Part shown: positions 1 to 12,182 of the stretch, piece after piece
Layout: each line of letters opens with the position of its first letter
Position numbering within the stretch: position 1 is the stretch's first letter
Notes under the pieces: generated by a model
Database searches by the model: none
Seen by the model: the letters and a program-made list of their open reading frames with translations, nothing else
Told to the model about the DNA's origin: nothing
Assembly: GCF_040712315.1 (NCBI RefSeq)
Contig: NC_134013.1
Coordinates: 7,041,001-7,105,000, forward strand
Length of the DNA: 64,000 nucleotides
Direction of reading: 5' to 3'
From: Castanea sativa
Lineage: Eukaryota; Streptophyta; Magnoliopsida; Fagales; Fagaceae
Position numbers and translations under genes: made by a program

Positions 1-465
1 ACCATGCCTAATTTTCTGCAGATCCATCCATACTTAACGCAATAGTGGCGTAGAAAATGAAGATTTATTATTGAAACAGTACAGATACCGAGAATATAAT
101 TTAACCCCTTCTTTGGTTCAGATCCAAAATTCATTAGATATTTATATAGTTTCACTTCTTGGCCAAAATACCCACATAAGAAAATATTCTAAAACCACAT
201 AAAATCTAAATTTGACAAAAGAATAAGATTTCTTAAACTCTTACCTCAAGAGTGTAGTCAATCCTTCTCTACTTCAGTCCTTTGAGTAGTCATCTCCCTC
301 AAAATATCTCTCCATATACATTGACTTAATATGCTTATATATATAGCTAGGGTTTCAACCTTATTTTCTAAAAACTCCCTTATAATTATAAATTATAAAA
401 TTGGTCCCACAAAAAAATTTACTTAAATACCCCTCCTTTTAAATCCCTTTTTTTCGGATATTACA

Positions 466-500
<35 letters not shown>
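1..500 (-). other. AT-rich flank with possible 5' exon of an off-window gene
   Basis: No ORF of note. On the minus strand a TATA-like run (335-346) is followed by about 90 transcribed-looking bases ending in a good splice donor (CTTGAG|GTAAGAG, boundary at 245/244). This would suit a 5' exon of a gene lying to the left of the window. An (ATT)n microsatellite fills 466-500 and is the target of the retroelement that follows. The exon is inferred from these signals only. Confidence 0.25.
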
Positions 501-501
<1 letters not shown>

Positions 502-1267
502 GTGGGGAGTAAAAGAACCCAAGCGGGCATTTGGGCCCTTGGGCCCTTGGGCTCTAACAAGGAAGGCCGAGCTGATCTTGAGCTAAGAATTTGTTAATAC
601 TACGAATCGGCCCATACGCTGAGGGTCCGAGGACATATCCGAGGGTGAGTTGCTCCTCGGACAAACCCAAGAAAACTCGTAGATTCACTATGAGGGTCAA
701 GGCAGAACTCTGGAAAGATTGTTATTTAAGAGGGGGAAACCCTGAACCTTCTAGATACACCGATGTTAGAAACATATCATAAGCAAAGGCTGCCACCTCC
801 ACATTAAAGACTCTGCACCTACCTCCCTGGCCGCATTAATGGGGAAGTGACCCCTGAACAGTAGAGCTGAAACTTCTGGTCACTATTCAAAGGTACTAAG
901 GGAAGAAATATATAGGGGGAGGGGGTTTGAGCAACACGTAGATAAAGCATCAGGAAAAGAAGTATTTAAGGGGGTAAAAACCAAAGAAAAAGGGGCCTAG
1001 TCGGTAACAAAGAAAAAAAATTAAGAGTTATAATCTTTAAGAAAGAAAGAGAAATAATATAGCAATAGTCCTTGGCTTACATCCGAGGAGGTCCATCGGC
1101 AATTATCATTCATTATTTACAAGTGTTTGCACGCCAAAGCCTGTTATCAAGTTCTTAGTACCTCTAATCTAGATTTGAAGCCCACGCTCTACAAATTTCA
1201 TTGTTTAAGGCTCATTGGGCCTGAGTCCATAATTTTTTTTGGGTCCAGGTGCAATTGTGCACTTACA
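501..1267 (+). repeat. 5' LTR of Tat element
   Basis: This 767-bp LTR matches 11363-12120 nearly base for base. It carries one extra copy of a GGGCCCTTGG repeat near its start. TATA-like runs lie at about 907-914 and 961-968, where the LTR promoter is expected. The motif CCTCGGAC and its complement recur through the LTR and again in the internal tandem array. A reversed solo copy of this LTR family lies at 52726-53418. Confidence 0.93.
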
Positions 1268-1269
1268 AT

Positions 1270-1287
1270 TGGAGCCGTCTTTAGGAA
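1270..1287 (+). other. Primer binding site
   Basis: TGGAGCCGTCTTTAGG lies 2 bp after the 5' LTR. It resembles the TGGCGCCGTC-type primer sites of many plant gypsy elements, usually ascribed to tRNA-Asp, with substitutions. The tRNA assignment is from memory. Confidence 0.6.
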
Positions 1288-1314
1288 ATCTAGTCTGGAA
1301 GGAGCTGGGATACG

Positions 1315-4300
1315 ATGGCAGGCCTAGGTTCTCACCATGTAGAGTCTCAAGGATCACAACCGGAGGATCTTTTCGAGCGTCTTGAGTGTCAAAGGGATCG
1401 TGAGGAAAGTGTCCATACAGAATACCCTAGGGCTAGCCATACTCATGGCGGGGACAATGCCACCTACGAGGATGGTGCTAAAGCCATGCAGAAGGAGATT
1501 AATCATTTGAAAAGAAAACTGCGCCGCGCCAGACGTAAGCCTTCACCGTCCTCGTCTAATCCTTCTTCGGTGGAGGTTCGGGGAGGTAGTTATAGCTCGA
1601 GGTCATGCTCACCCCCCAGCACAATGTCCTCTTGTGAGGAGGACAACCCGCCAACTCACAGACACAAGAAACTTCCTTCTAGGGGCTTGGGGAACGATGC
1701 TATGAGTCGGGCGCTCTCTAAATCTCCATTTTCACGGAGGATTGAGAAAGAGAGGCTTCCCAGGAGGTTTACCCAGCCCACCTTTACCATCTATAATGGC
1801 CGGACTGATCCGGTGGAGCACGTGAGTCACTTTAACGAGAGGATGGCGGTGCACTCTCATAACGAGACCCTGATGTGTAAAGTTTTCCCCTTTAGCTTGG
1901 GACCTGTTGCTATGAGGTGGTTCAACGGCCTTAAATCGGGGTCTGTAGGTTCGTTCGGGGAGCTTACTAGAGCATTCGCCTCGCGGTTTATCACGTGTAG
2001 CAGAGTGCCTCGGCCATTGGACTCGCTGCTATCCATGACCATGAGGGAAGGGGAGATGTTGAAAGTATACTCCGACTGGTACTGGGAGATGTTTAACGAG
2101 ATAGATGGTGATTTTGATGAGGTGGCACTCAATACCTTTAAGGTAGGTCTTCCTACTGATCACAAATTGAGGAAGTCCTTGACCAAAAAGCCCGTCCGCA
2201 GCGTACGTCGCCTCATGGATCGTATTAATGAATACAAAAGAGTAGAGGAAGACCAGCAACAAGGAAAGGGTAAGGAGAAGGTTATCCCGCAGGAGAGAAG
2301 GGATTTCAGGTCAGACAGTAACCACAACAACAAGCCGAGGAGAGATTACATTGGGCAGTCCGGCTCGGCAGTACCTCAGGCCATGAACACTGTGTTCCGA
2401 GAACCAGTACACCAATTATTGGAGAAAGTTCGTAAGGACACCTTCTTCAGATGGCCTAGTAAGATGGCAGGAGACCCCACGAAGAGGAATTAGAATCTCT
2501 TTTGTCAGTACCATCAGGACGTGGGCCACACTACCGAGAACTGTCGGACCCTTTGGAACCACTTGGAGCAGCTTGTCAGTGAAGGAAAAATGAAGCAGCA
2601 CCTATGTCAACCTAATGGGCAGGGCAGTCAGTCTGGCTTAAACAATCAGAAGAATAATCCATCTCAGCCGGCATTGGGAACAATTAACGTTATCTTCACT
2701 GCACCTGGCAGGACCGGCTCAGGTCCCACTAGGGTGATGGCGGTTTCCCATTCCCAGGCCGAAGAGGCAGGCTGCAGGCCGAAGAGGTTGAAGGTGACTT
2801 TACCGGTCTTGGGATTTTCAGAGGAGGATAAGGTTGGTACCATTGAACCCCATGACGATGCTCTTGTGGTCACTCTTAGGATAGAGAATTATGATGTGAA
2901 GAGGGTGTTGATTGATCAGGGCAGCGGTGCAGATATCATGTACCCTGATTTATTTAAGAGGCTAAGGTTGAAGTTGGAAGATCTTACTCCTTATGACTCG
3001 CCACTCATAAGCTTTGAAGGAAGGGCCGTTATGCCGAAGGGACAGATTTGTTTGCCCGTTCAATCTGGCTCAGAAACGGTTGAGGTGGATTTCATTGTGG
3101 TCGACACGTACTCCCCATATACAGCCATCCTCGCCAGGCCATGACTGCACGCTCTGGGAGTCGTCTCCTCTACCTTGCATGTTAAGGTTAAGTTCCCCTC
3201 TGGGGAATATGTTGAAGAGATCCTCGGCAGCCAATCGGTGGCCAGACAATGCATATCGGCCGCAGTGCTTCATCAGATAGAAGCCGAGTCATCGACTTTG
3301 CTCATCCAAGACTCATAGCAATTAACAGCTCCGGATGCACCTGGGTTGGTGACAGGAGAGGAGGTATTTTGTGAAGAGTTAGAGAAGTTTTTGATAGCGG
3401 ATGATCCAGAGAGGTTCTTCCAAGTCGGCATACGTTTGCCGCACCAGGAGAAGATGGAGTTGTTGGAATTTCTAAGAGGCAATATTGATGTTTTTGCGTA
3501 GGACCCTTATGAGGCTCCTAGCGTTGATCCGAGCTTCATTTGTCATCATTTAAATGTCAACCCTGCCATTGTTCCGAGAAGGCAGCCACCTCGGCGTTCT
3601 TCTAAGGAACATTCCAATGCTGTCAAGGAGGAGGTGCTCAAACTCAAGAGGGCTGGGGCTATTAAAGAGGTTTTCCACCCCGAATGGTTGGCACATACGG
3701 TCGTGGTCAAAAAGAAGGATGGAACGTGGAGAGTATGTGTGGACTTCACGGATTTGAATAAGGCCTGCCCCAAGGATTCGTTCCCAATGCCGCATATTGA
3801 TCAGCTTGTGGACGCCACTGTCGGACATCCTCGTATGAGTTTTTTGGATGCCTTCCAGGGTTACCATCAGATTCCATTGGCATTGGAGGATCAGGAGAAG
3901 ACTGTTTTCATTACTCCAACAGGGAACTACCACTATAAGGTCATGCCGTTTGGGTTGAAGAATGCTGGGGCTACCTACCAAAGGATGATGACTAGGATGT
4001 TCGAACAGCAGCTAGGAAAGACCATTGAGGTATATGTGGATGATATGGTGGTGAAGAGTAAAACAATACCTTCACACGTTAAAGATTTGGCTGACACCTT
4101 CCAGGTGCTAAGAAAGTACAAGTTGCGCCTTAATGCCTCAAAGTGCTCTTTTGGCGTGGGATCTGGAAAGTTCTTGGGATATATGATTACTCATAGAGGC
4201 ATAGAGGTAAACCCAGCGCAGGTCAAGGCTATTCAGGATTTGTAGCCGCCTCGAAACCCAAAAGAAATCCAGAAATTGACCGGAATGATTGCCATACTGA

Positions 4301-6633
4301 GCAGATTTATCTCTCGGTCAACTGACCGGTGCCATCCTTTCTTCCAGTTGTTGAATAAATGGAAGGGGTTTCAATGGACCGAGGACTGCGTGTTAGCTTT
4401 CCAACAGCTTAAGCAATATCTTTCTCGGCCACCCATTTTGTCTCGCCCCGAGGCGGACGAGGTTTTGTTTGCTTATCTAGCAGTGGCCGTCCACGCGGTC
4501 AGCCTGGTCCTCATAAGGGATGAAAGCGGGGTGCAAAGACCGGTCTACTACATTAGTAAGTCTTTGAATTAGGCCGAGGTGCGCTATCTACTCTTGGAGA
4601 AAGCACTTCTGGCCATAGTTCATGCCACGCGGAAGCTTCCTCATTATTTTCAGTCTCACACTGTGGTGGTTCTGACCCAATTGCCTCTCAAGGCGGTGTT
4701 ACGCAGCGCCGATTACTCTGGCAGGGTGGCAAAATGGGGAACCATTTTGGGAGCCTTTGACGTTAAATACAGGCCTCGCATCTCCGTGAAGGGCCAGGTC
4801 CTTGCTGACTTGGTGGCAGAGTTTACCGAACCATTGTTAGAAGAAACTCTGAAAGAAGCACACATGGATGGAAAATCAGTTGGTGTGATCACAGCCGCAG
4901 CACCTCCAACTTGGAAAATGTATGTGGATGGGGCAGCTAATTAGAGAGGGTCTGGTGTTGGACTTGTCCTGACATCCCCTGAGGGAATTGTCTTCGAAAA
5001 ATCTCTGAGGCTGTCGTTCTCGGCTACTAATAATGAGGCCGAGTACGAAGCAGTCTTGGTGGGCATGAACATGGTACATAGGATGGGTGGAAAGGAATTC
5101 CATGCGTTCTCGGACTCTCAGTTAGTAGTTAGCCAGGTCACGGGGACCATGGAGGCTAGGGACCCAAGAATGTAGGAATATTTGGCCCAGGTCAAGCGTC
5201 AGCCAGTTGAATTTGACTCCTTCGTCTTAGCTCACATTTCTAGGAGTGGAAACACCCATGCAGATTCTTTGGCCACATTGGCAACGTCTTTGGCTCAGGA
5301 TTTGCCCAGGATTATCCTCGTAGAGGATTTGCTAGAGCCAACTCTTACCACTGTCAATGCGGCTTGCATCCATCTAATAAGGCCTGGACCAAGTTGGATT
5401 GACCCGGTCATATCTTTTCTTAAGAACGATATCCTTCCTAAAGACAAGTCTGAAGCAGATAAGATACTTCGAAAGGCGCCACGTTTCTGGTTGTTCGAGG
5501 ACCAGAAACTGTATAAACGATCCTTCTCAGGACCGTACTTGTTGTGTGTGCACCCTGAATCAACGGAAGCACTTCTGGAAGAACTGCATGAAGGGATTTG
5601 TGGGAGCCACACCGGGGGAAGATCCTTAGCCCACAGAGCTCTGACTCAGGGTTATTGGTGGCCCAATATGCAGAGGGAGGCTCAAGATTATGCTCGAAAA
5701 TGTGATCAATGTCAGAGGTTCGCCCCTAATATTCATCAACCTGGAGGGGTTCTCAACTTTCTCTCCAGTCCTTGGCCTTTCGTACAATGGGGATTGGACA
5801 TCGTGGGGCCGTTTCCGAGGACTGCAGGAAAAAAAAGAGGGCTTCTCGTGGGGACAGACTACTTCACTAAATGGGTTGAGGCCGAGCCCTTAGCAAATAT
5901 CAGAGACGTTGATTCCAAGAAGTTTGTTTGGAAAAACATTGTCACTAGATTCGGAATACCACATACGCTTATTTCAGACAACGGCGTTCAATTCGACAGC
6001 AAGGCTTTTAGGAAATATTGTGGTGATATGGGCATCATAAATAGGTATTCCACCCCAGCTTATCCTCAGGGAAATGGGCAAGCCGAGGCCGTCAACAAGG
6101 TCATAGTTAGTGGGCTCATGAAAAGGTTGGACGATGCGAAAGGCAGATGGGTAGAAGAACTACCACACGTCCTGTGGACGTATCGGACTACACCGCGCAG
6201 GTCTACTAGAGAAACGCCATTCTCTATGACTTATGGAGCCGAGGCGGTGATACCACTAGAATCTGGTTTTCCCACCCTAAAGACAAGTTCTTTTAGCTCG
6301 GAGAATAACGATGGCCTCCTAGAGAAAGGCCTGAATTTGGTTGAGGAACGGCGCGAAGCAGCTATGGTCCAAATGGCTTATTATCAATAGAAGCTTAAGC
6401 GGGGATATGATGCCCACGTGAAGCTAAGACCACTTGCACCTGGGGATCTTGTACTAAGAAAAGTTGTGGGCACCGCTAAGAACCCGGCTTGGGGTAAGCT
6501 AGGACCAAACTGGGAAGGCCCCTATCGCATTGTTTCGATAGCTGGCATAGGGTCGTATCGTCTAGCTGATCTAGATGAAAGAATTGTACAACGCCCCTGG
6601 AATGTAAATAACCTTCGAAGGTATTACTATTAA
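1315..6633 (+). pseudogene. gag-pol polyprotein of Tat element, nine in-frame stops
   Basis: All parts lie in a single frame of 1772 codons from ATG 1315 to TAA 6631, without any frameshift. Gag spans about residues 1-420, with its retrotransposon gag core near 150-320. A CX2-type knuckle remnant follows, then an aspartic protease (IDQGSGAD, about 533). The reverse transcriptase has YVDD at 907-910. A degenerate RNase H is followed by a second RNase H (YVDG at 1203, NNEAEYEA, SDSQ). Integrase has a zinc region (about 1430-1465) and a catalytic triad D1495, D1555, E1591. Stops fall at 2491 TAG, 3142 TGA, 3316, 3499, 4243, 4570, 4942, 5173 and 6388 (all TAG). It cannot give a full polyprotein now. 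Active-site residues of RT and integrase remain visible. Confidence 0.95.
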
Positions 6634-6689
6634 TAAAGTGTGCTTTTCTTAGTTAACAGTTCAAAGTTATAAATATCTCAGGGGCTTAC

Positions 6690-7850
6690 AGTTACTATTC
6701 TTAAGTGTCAAATAGAAACTTGGTTAAGTATGGTCCTCGGACCACAAACCTTGTGGAAATTGATATCTTCTCATTTGTTAAACAGAATCTTAGTTATGCC
6801 GGGTCCTCGGACCTTCTACTTTGGGGAAATTAACATTTGAAGTTACTATTCTTAAGTGTCAAATAGAAACTTGGTTTAGTATGGTCCTCGGACCACAAAC
6901 CTTGTGGAAATTGATATCTTCTCATTTTTTAAACAGAACCTTAGTTATGCCGGGTTCTCGGACCTTCTACTTTGGGGAAATTAACATTTGAAGTTACTAT
7001 TCTTAAGTGTCAAACAGAAACTTGGTTAAGTATGGTCCTCGGACCACAAACCTTATGGAAATTGATATCTTCTCATTTGTTAAACAAAACCTTAGTTATA
7101 CCGGGTCCTCGAACCTTCTACTTTGGGGAAATTAACATTTGAAGTTACTATTCTTAAGTGTTAAACAGAAACTTGGTTTAGTATAGTCCTCAAACCACAA
7201 ACCTTGTGGAAATTGATATCTTCTTATTTGTTAAATAGAACCTCAGTTATGCCGGGTCCTCGGACCTTCTACTTTGGGGAAATTAACATTTGAAGTTACT
7301 ATTCTTAAGTGTCAAACAGAAACTTGGTTAAGTATGGTCCTCGGACCACAAACCTTGTAGAAATTGATATCTTCTCATTTGTTAAACAGAACCTTAGTTA
7401 TGCCGGGTTCTCGGACCTTCTACTTTGGGGAAATTAACATTTGAAGTTACTATTCTTAAGTGTCAAACAGAAACTTGGTTTAGTATGGTCCTCGGACCAT
7501 AAACCTTATGGAAATTTATATCTTCTCATTTGTTAAACAAAACCTCAGTTATGCCGGGTCCTCGGACCTTCTACTTTGGGGAAATTAACATTTGAAGTTA
7601 CTATTCTTAAGTGTCGAACAGAAACTTGGTTAAGTATGGTCCTCGGACCACAAACCTTATGGAAATTGATATCTTCTCATTTGTTAAACAAAACCTTAGT
7701 TATGCCAGGTCCTCAGACCTCCTACTTTGGGAAAATTAACACTTAAAGTTACTATTCTTAAGTGTCAAACAGAAACTTGGTTAAGTATGGTTCTCGGACC
7801 ACAAACCTTGTGAAAATTGATATCTTCTCATTTGTTAAACAACACCTTAG
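6690..7850 (+). repeat. 151-bp tandem repeat array in the Tat element
   Basis: AGTTACTATTCTTAAG recurs at 6690, 6841, 6992, 7143, 7294, 7445, 7596 and 7747, an exact 151-bp period for eight units. The last unit is incomplete, and a diverged stretch to about 8100 may be older copies. Each unit contains two short inverted GGTCCTCGGACC-like cores. Units show shared variants (for example CTTATGG in units 3, 6 and 7), which suggests growth by multi-unit duplication. Known background: Tat-lineage 3' regions often carry such arrays, and some have seeded plant satellites. Confidence 0.97.
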
Positions 7851-8339
7851 TCACTGTTTTTATTCTTATCACACGCTTTATGGAAATCAGTATCTTACCA
7901 TTCATTAACTTAGATCTTAAGTTCTATATCTTTAAGTGTTCAACAAATTTTTGTAAGGAATGGCCCTCGAACCTTACATCCTACTGAAAGTAATACCTCA
8001 GATTACAAAAGTTTAACCATCATATGAGTTTTTTAACTAAGGCATTGTTTAATATCCAAACTAAGTTAATCTCTGTTAGGTTCTTAAATATTCTACTTTG
8101 CAAAGCAAATATGCGCATGGCTATTTGGAGGTTATGATTGTGCAACTCCTGGAGTTAGATTTGTTTATTCTATTCTTCCTTTAACTATGTATTAGTGAGA
8201 ACTTTCATGACAAGCACAAAAAGAATAAAGTAAAACAAATACAACATGAGTGAAAGTTGAATAAAATTGTTCTTCATTAATTATATACATCATCAAAAAA
8301 AAAAAAAAAGGGGAGTACATGAAAGCCCTATGCTAGGCC
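7851..8339. other. Non-coding spacer and 3' flank of the antisense gene
   Basis: This is AT-rich sequence with no ORF. It starts with diverged relatives of the 151-bp unit. A poly(A) run on the plus strand (about 8296-8311) sits roughly 30 bp beyond the antisense stop codon. Confidence 0.5.
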
Positions 8340-10856
8340 CTAAGCTTGGGAAGGGGGGTCTTGGAGGGAGCCGCTGCTAGCCTCAGTGCTCTTCAGTTCC
8401 AGCTCAAAGGTAGACAAAACTTGCTTCCCTTTGTCTGTTGAAGGAACGAGGGGCTCCACATTCTGAATTTGCTCCTTCTCGGCACCGCCACGCTCGTCCT
8501 TCTCTTTATGGGAACCTTCAGGTTCTGTAGGATCAGGAACGAGTTCTTGCACCACAGGAGGAAGGGCAGGGGAGACAACAACAGGAGGGTCTTCTATCTC
8601 CTGTATGTCTAGGGGAAGCCAAATGTTCTCGGTCTTCCTCAGCTCGGAAGCTTGAGGAACTCCTGCTGTATTCATGGCCTCTCCCCAGACCTGTTGACAG
8701 TACTCTCGGCACAAGGCCGCAAAGGCTTCTGTCAACAATATTTGCGTTGCATTTACTCCCTCCTGATAGCTGGCCTTCTTCGCGGCCTCCAGTGCGTGCT
8801 TGAGGGTGCGAGCCTCCTCCTTCGCCCGCGTAAGCTCCTTCTCCAAATCAGAGCGTGCCTGTTGGGCTTGAGAGAGCTCGTCGTCCTTTTGGCGAAGAAG
8901 CTTACGTTGCCCCTCCACTTGGTTTTCCATCGTCTTTAAGCTGGCCTCGGCACCATCCTTCTCTCTTTTTAAATCGGCCAGCTGCGATGTGATCTTCCCA
9001 TTCTCTGCTAGGACCTGGCCTAGGGACCTTTTTACCTCTTGCTGTAGCTCTTGCTCCATCCCAGCGCGCTTCCGAGAATCCTTCACGAACTTCTCGGCCG
9101 CGAAAATTTCTTGGATGGCCTCCAAAAAAAATGTCAGGAGGTTAAATATGGTAAAGTGTTTACAAATGAATCTAGAGTATAAGTGTGCGGTGGAACTTAC
9201 TAGAGCTAAATCCCTTTTTAATGAAAGGAACAACTGAGGCTGGCCTATCTTCTCCAAGGTTTCCATGTCCTTGGGCAGCAGAAGAGGATGCTCCAACGTC
9301 TCGGCCAAGTGGTGGGCGTGGCCTTGTTGGATTGCCCTAATATTGGAGTGGCAGGAGATTGGTGCGCCATCCAGTCTTAAGTCAGGAGACCAGATAGCCG
9401 GTGCTCGGTGCACTTCGGCCATGTCTCTAATCTCCCCACTCTCGACTAAGCGAGCCCGACCTTTGCCCTTGTCCAGCTTCTGCTGCTGAGCTGGCTGTGG
9501 TTGTTGTCGTGGATTCTTTTGTTTCTCGCCACCAGTCTCCTCGGCCTCCCTCTTTCTTTTCTTTTTAGGCTCCTCAGTTGGAAGTTTGGGTTTGGCTGGA
9601 GGAGGGGGAGGTGGCAAAGATGGAAGAGCTTGGGACCCTCCCGCCCTCTTCTGAGCAACTTTCTCGCCTTTCTTGGTTAGAAGGCCTTGAAGCTTGTCCA
9701 TGTCCTCCTCGGAGTCGTCTTCTGGGTGGGCAACAACAAACCCTGCAATTTCGGAGGCCTCGGTGGGCTCTTCTTCCTCATCAGAAAGTACGACGAATTG
9801 GTTTCCTCGGGGTTTTTCGACGTCCTCGAGCTGAAACTTATCTATTTCGTCGTCTAATGTGTGCGAAGAGGACACTTGCTCCTCCGGGACAGCAGTTGCT
9901 TGGGAGTGTGTCAAGAGGGGGATCGCCGCAATAGGACGACTGTATAGAATGGTGTTGGGGTCATCAGGAATGTCGTGGTCGGCTAAGAAGTGCGGTCTGG
10001 CTACGTGAATCCTTCTTCGCCTCCGGTCACCCGCAACGACGGCGTTCTCAATCTCCTGGAAGTCCGAGGAGATAGGGTCGTACCCTAATATCAAATGAGC
10101 CACCCTAAGTTGTAAGTCTTCACTCACGAACACCTCTGAGCGTAGCACTCGGTTCAGATCCGTGACGTTACAATGGCTCAAGCGAGGGCGCACGTGTTGT
10201 TTGTCTGTAAAGAAAGACGCCGAAACAAACAAACATGGTCAGATTTGTGGGACATGTAATAAACTAAAGCTAGACGCTTAAGTAAATGCAAATGCACATT
10301 TTTAGATGTTAGGTGGAGTTATGGGGTGGGAAGTTAGATCCTAAGGAGTCGCACCTGGATCTCCCCACTTAACTGGGCAGTGGAGGCCGTCGTGCCAGTT
10401 GCCTGAGACGATGAGGTAGTCGTCCTTCATGCCTTTATTGGACTTGGGCAGACAGGAGATCAACCTAACTACACTAGAGCGGGATTTGATATAATAGCCT
10501 ACCCTAGTGAGTTTATGGCATTCGTACATAAATGTGACGTCATGCCAAGTAAGGTTCAGACCCATCTGCTCGTTTAGAGCATCGATGCTTCCTAAGACTC
10601 TAAAGACGTTGGGAGCACATTGGTCAGGACACAACCGATGGTTGCGGAGGTATTCCCTGGTCACGCTTCTTATAGGGAGGGTCATCCCACCTTCTATGAA
10701 GGCAATCATGGGGATGATAACCTCTTCTGTTTTCCTAGACCCAGCTACGGCTTCCGCCGGACAGTATCTTAAACCTACGTCGCTGGGAATATGGTATTTG
10801 GCTCTGAAACCTTCCATCCCAGCGGCGGTGTCCACTAAATACTTAAATCTACCCAT
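8340..10856 (-). CDS. Antisense accessory gene of the Tat element, two predicted introns
   Basis: On the strand opposite gag-pol, three open segments join through consensus splice sites: exon 1 10856-10355, exon 2 10204-9201, exon 3 9119-8340. Intron 1 (150 bp) has CAG|GTGCG and TTTACAG. Intron 2 (81 bp) has CTA|GTAAGT and TTGGAG. Phases match and the joined frame is 761 codons plus stop. Exon 1 resembles the plant gypsy-associated domain of the Transposase_28 type (PF04195, from memory). Exon 2 is acidic, then proline-rich, with a basic PKKKRKR nuclear-signal-like cluster near residue 380. Exon 3 is a long coiled coil with an acidic tail. It has no stops, unlike gag-pol of the same element. 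Similar antisense ORFs are known in Grande-like elements; their role is unknown. Both introns are also open in frame, so splicing is predicted, not proven. Confidence 0.8.
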
Positions 10857-11350
10857 TAGGAAGGAACGAAAGACTAAGTTTTAAGAGGGAGAACGGTTAA
10901 AATGGAAGCCGAGGACAAGATCCGAGGAGAATGTAGTAAATAAAAAGAATAGGAACTTATAAGTTTGAAGTTGTGCGAGTTTCCACAGATTTCTGTAGAG
11001 AAAAGGTGATTACTGATGTTTTGATGGGATTGGCCTCTGAAGAAATAAATGAAGGCGCAGGTTCCCAAAGCGTCACGACGCGCGAGAAGCGGCCTCAAAA
11101 TTGTATTCGTACCGCCCAAATTTTCAGGGGGTAACAAGGGCCGTTGGATGCTCATCTCACCGTTGAACGTGGGGGACAAAATTTAACTTACGGTAATAAA
11201 TGCGCGCGTTTTTGAAATTAAAACCGCCAAGTGGCATCCTCTGGAACGCGAAACAATCTCCACACGCGTAGTTTATTTACAAAACGTGTGGGGTAAGTTC
11301 TTGTTGGATCAAAACCCTATTTTTCTCCTCGGATGCTGAAAAATAGAGTT
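10857..11350 (-). promoter_or_regulatory. Presumed promoter/5' UTR of the antisense gene
   Basis: This region lies between the antisense start codon and the 3' LTR and carries no domain-like ORF. A TTATAAG box on the minus strand (about 10957-10963) is roughly 100 bp upstream of the ATG. The placement is suggestive only; transcription could also begin in the LTR. Confidence 0.3.
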
Positions 11351-11362
11351 TTAAGGGGCTAT
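11347..11362 (+). other. Polypurine tract
   Basis: GTTTTAAGGGGCTAT lies immediately 5' of the 3' LTR. AAGGGG is the purine core used for plus-strand priming. Confidence 0.7.
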
Positions 11363-12120
11363 TGTGGGGAGTAAAAGAACCCAAGCGGGCATTTGGGCCC
11401 TTGGGCTCTAGCAAGGAAGGCCGATCTGTTCTTGAGCTAAGAATTTGTTAATACTACGAATCGGCCCATACGCTGAGGGTCTGAGGACACATCCGAGGGT
11501 GAGTTGCTCCTCGGACAGACCCAAAAAAACTCGTAGATTCACTACGAGGGTCAAGGCAGAACTCTGGAAAGACTGTTGGTTAAGAGGGGTAAACTCTGAA
11601 CCTTCTAGATACACCGATGTTAGAAACTTATCATAAGCAAAGGCTGCCACCTCCACATTAAAGACTCTGCACCTACCTCCCTGGCCGCATTAATGGGGAA
11701 GTGACCCCTGAACAGTAGAGCTGAAACTTCTGGTCACTATTCAAAGGTACTAAGGGAAGAAATATCTAGGGGAGGGGGTTTGAGCAACACGTAGATAAAG
11801 CATCAGGAAAAAATGTATTTAAGGGTGGTAAAGGCCAAAGAAAAAGGGGCCTAGTCGGTCACAAAGAAAAAAATTAAGAGTTGTAATCTTTAAGAAAGAA
11901 GGAGAAATAATATAGCAATAGTCCTCGGCTTACGTCCGAGGAGGTCCATCGGCAATTATCATTCATTATTTACAAGTGTTTGCACGCCAAAGCCTGTTAT
12001 CAAGTTCTCAGTACCTCTAATCTAGATTTGAAGCCCACGCTCTACAAATTTCATTGTTTAAGGCTCATTGGGCCTGAGCCCATAATTTTCTTTGGGTCCA
12101 GATGCAATTGTGCACTTACA
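11363..12120 (+). repeat. 3' LTR of Tat element
   Basis: This 758-bp copy of 501-1267 ends TTACA and is followed by ATTAT. It differs from the 5' copy by scattered substitutions and by the absence of one 10-bp repeat near its start. Confidence 0.93.
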
Positions 12121-12182
12121 ATTATTATTATTTTTTTTTAAAGAGGTTAATGATTATATTTGGAGGATCAAAATTATTTATG

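Larger units (their letters stand above)
501..12120 (+). mobile_element. Ty3/gypsy LTR retrotransposon, Tat lineage, complete but decayed
   Basis: Two LTRs (501-1267 and 11363-12120) start TGTGGGGAGT and end CTTACA. They are flanked by ATTAT on both sides, a 5-bp target duplication that is ambiguous because it lies in an (ATT)n tract. Order inside: PBS, gag-pol in one frame, a 151-bp tandem array, an antisense gene, a purine tract, 3' LTR. Integrase after reverse transcriptase identifies Ty3/gypsy. The extra RNase H domain, the long region between integrase and 3' LTR, and the antisense ORF are hallmarks of the plant Tat lineage (relatives of Grande, RIRE2, Ogre). The LTRs differ by substitutions and a 10-bp indel, so the insertion is not recent. 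Confidence 0.93.

Noticed and set aside
591..782. ORF in the LTR, repeated at 11445-11636
   Set aside because: Chance open frame in LTR sequence. It differs between the two LTRs without sign of coding constraint.
6690..7850. CRISPR-like regular repeats
   Set aside because: Units are 151 bp and contiguous with no spacers, in a eukaryotic retroelement.
8652..9934. Plus-strand ORFs opposite the antisense gene (8652-8939, 8989-9237, 9265-9489, 9578-9934)
   Set aside because: Their sequences are low-complexity mirrors of the antisense exons with no domain and no continuity.
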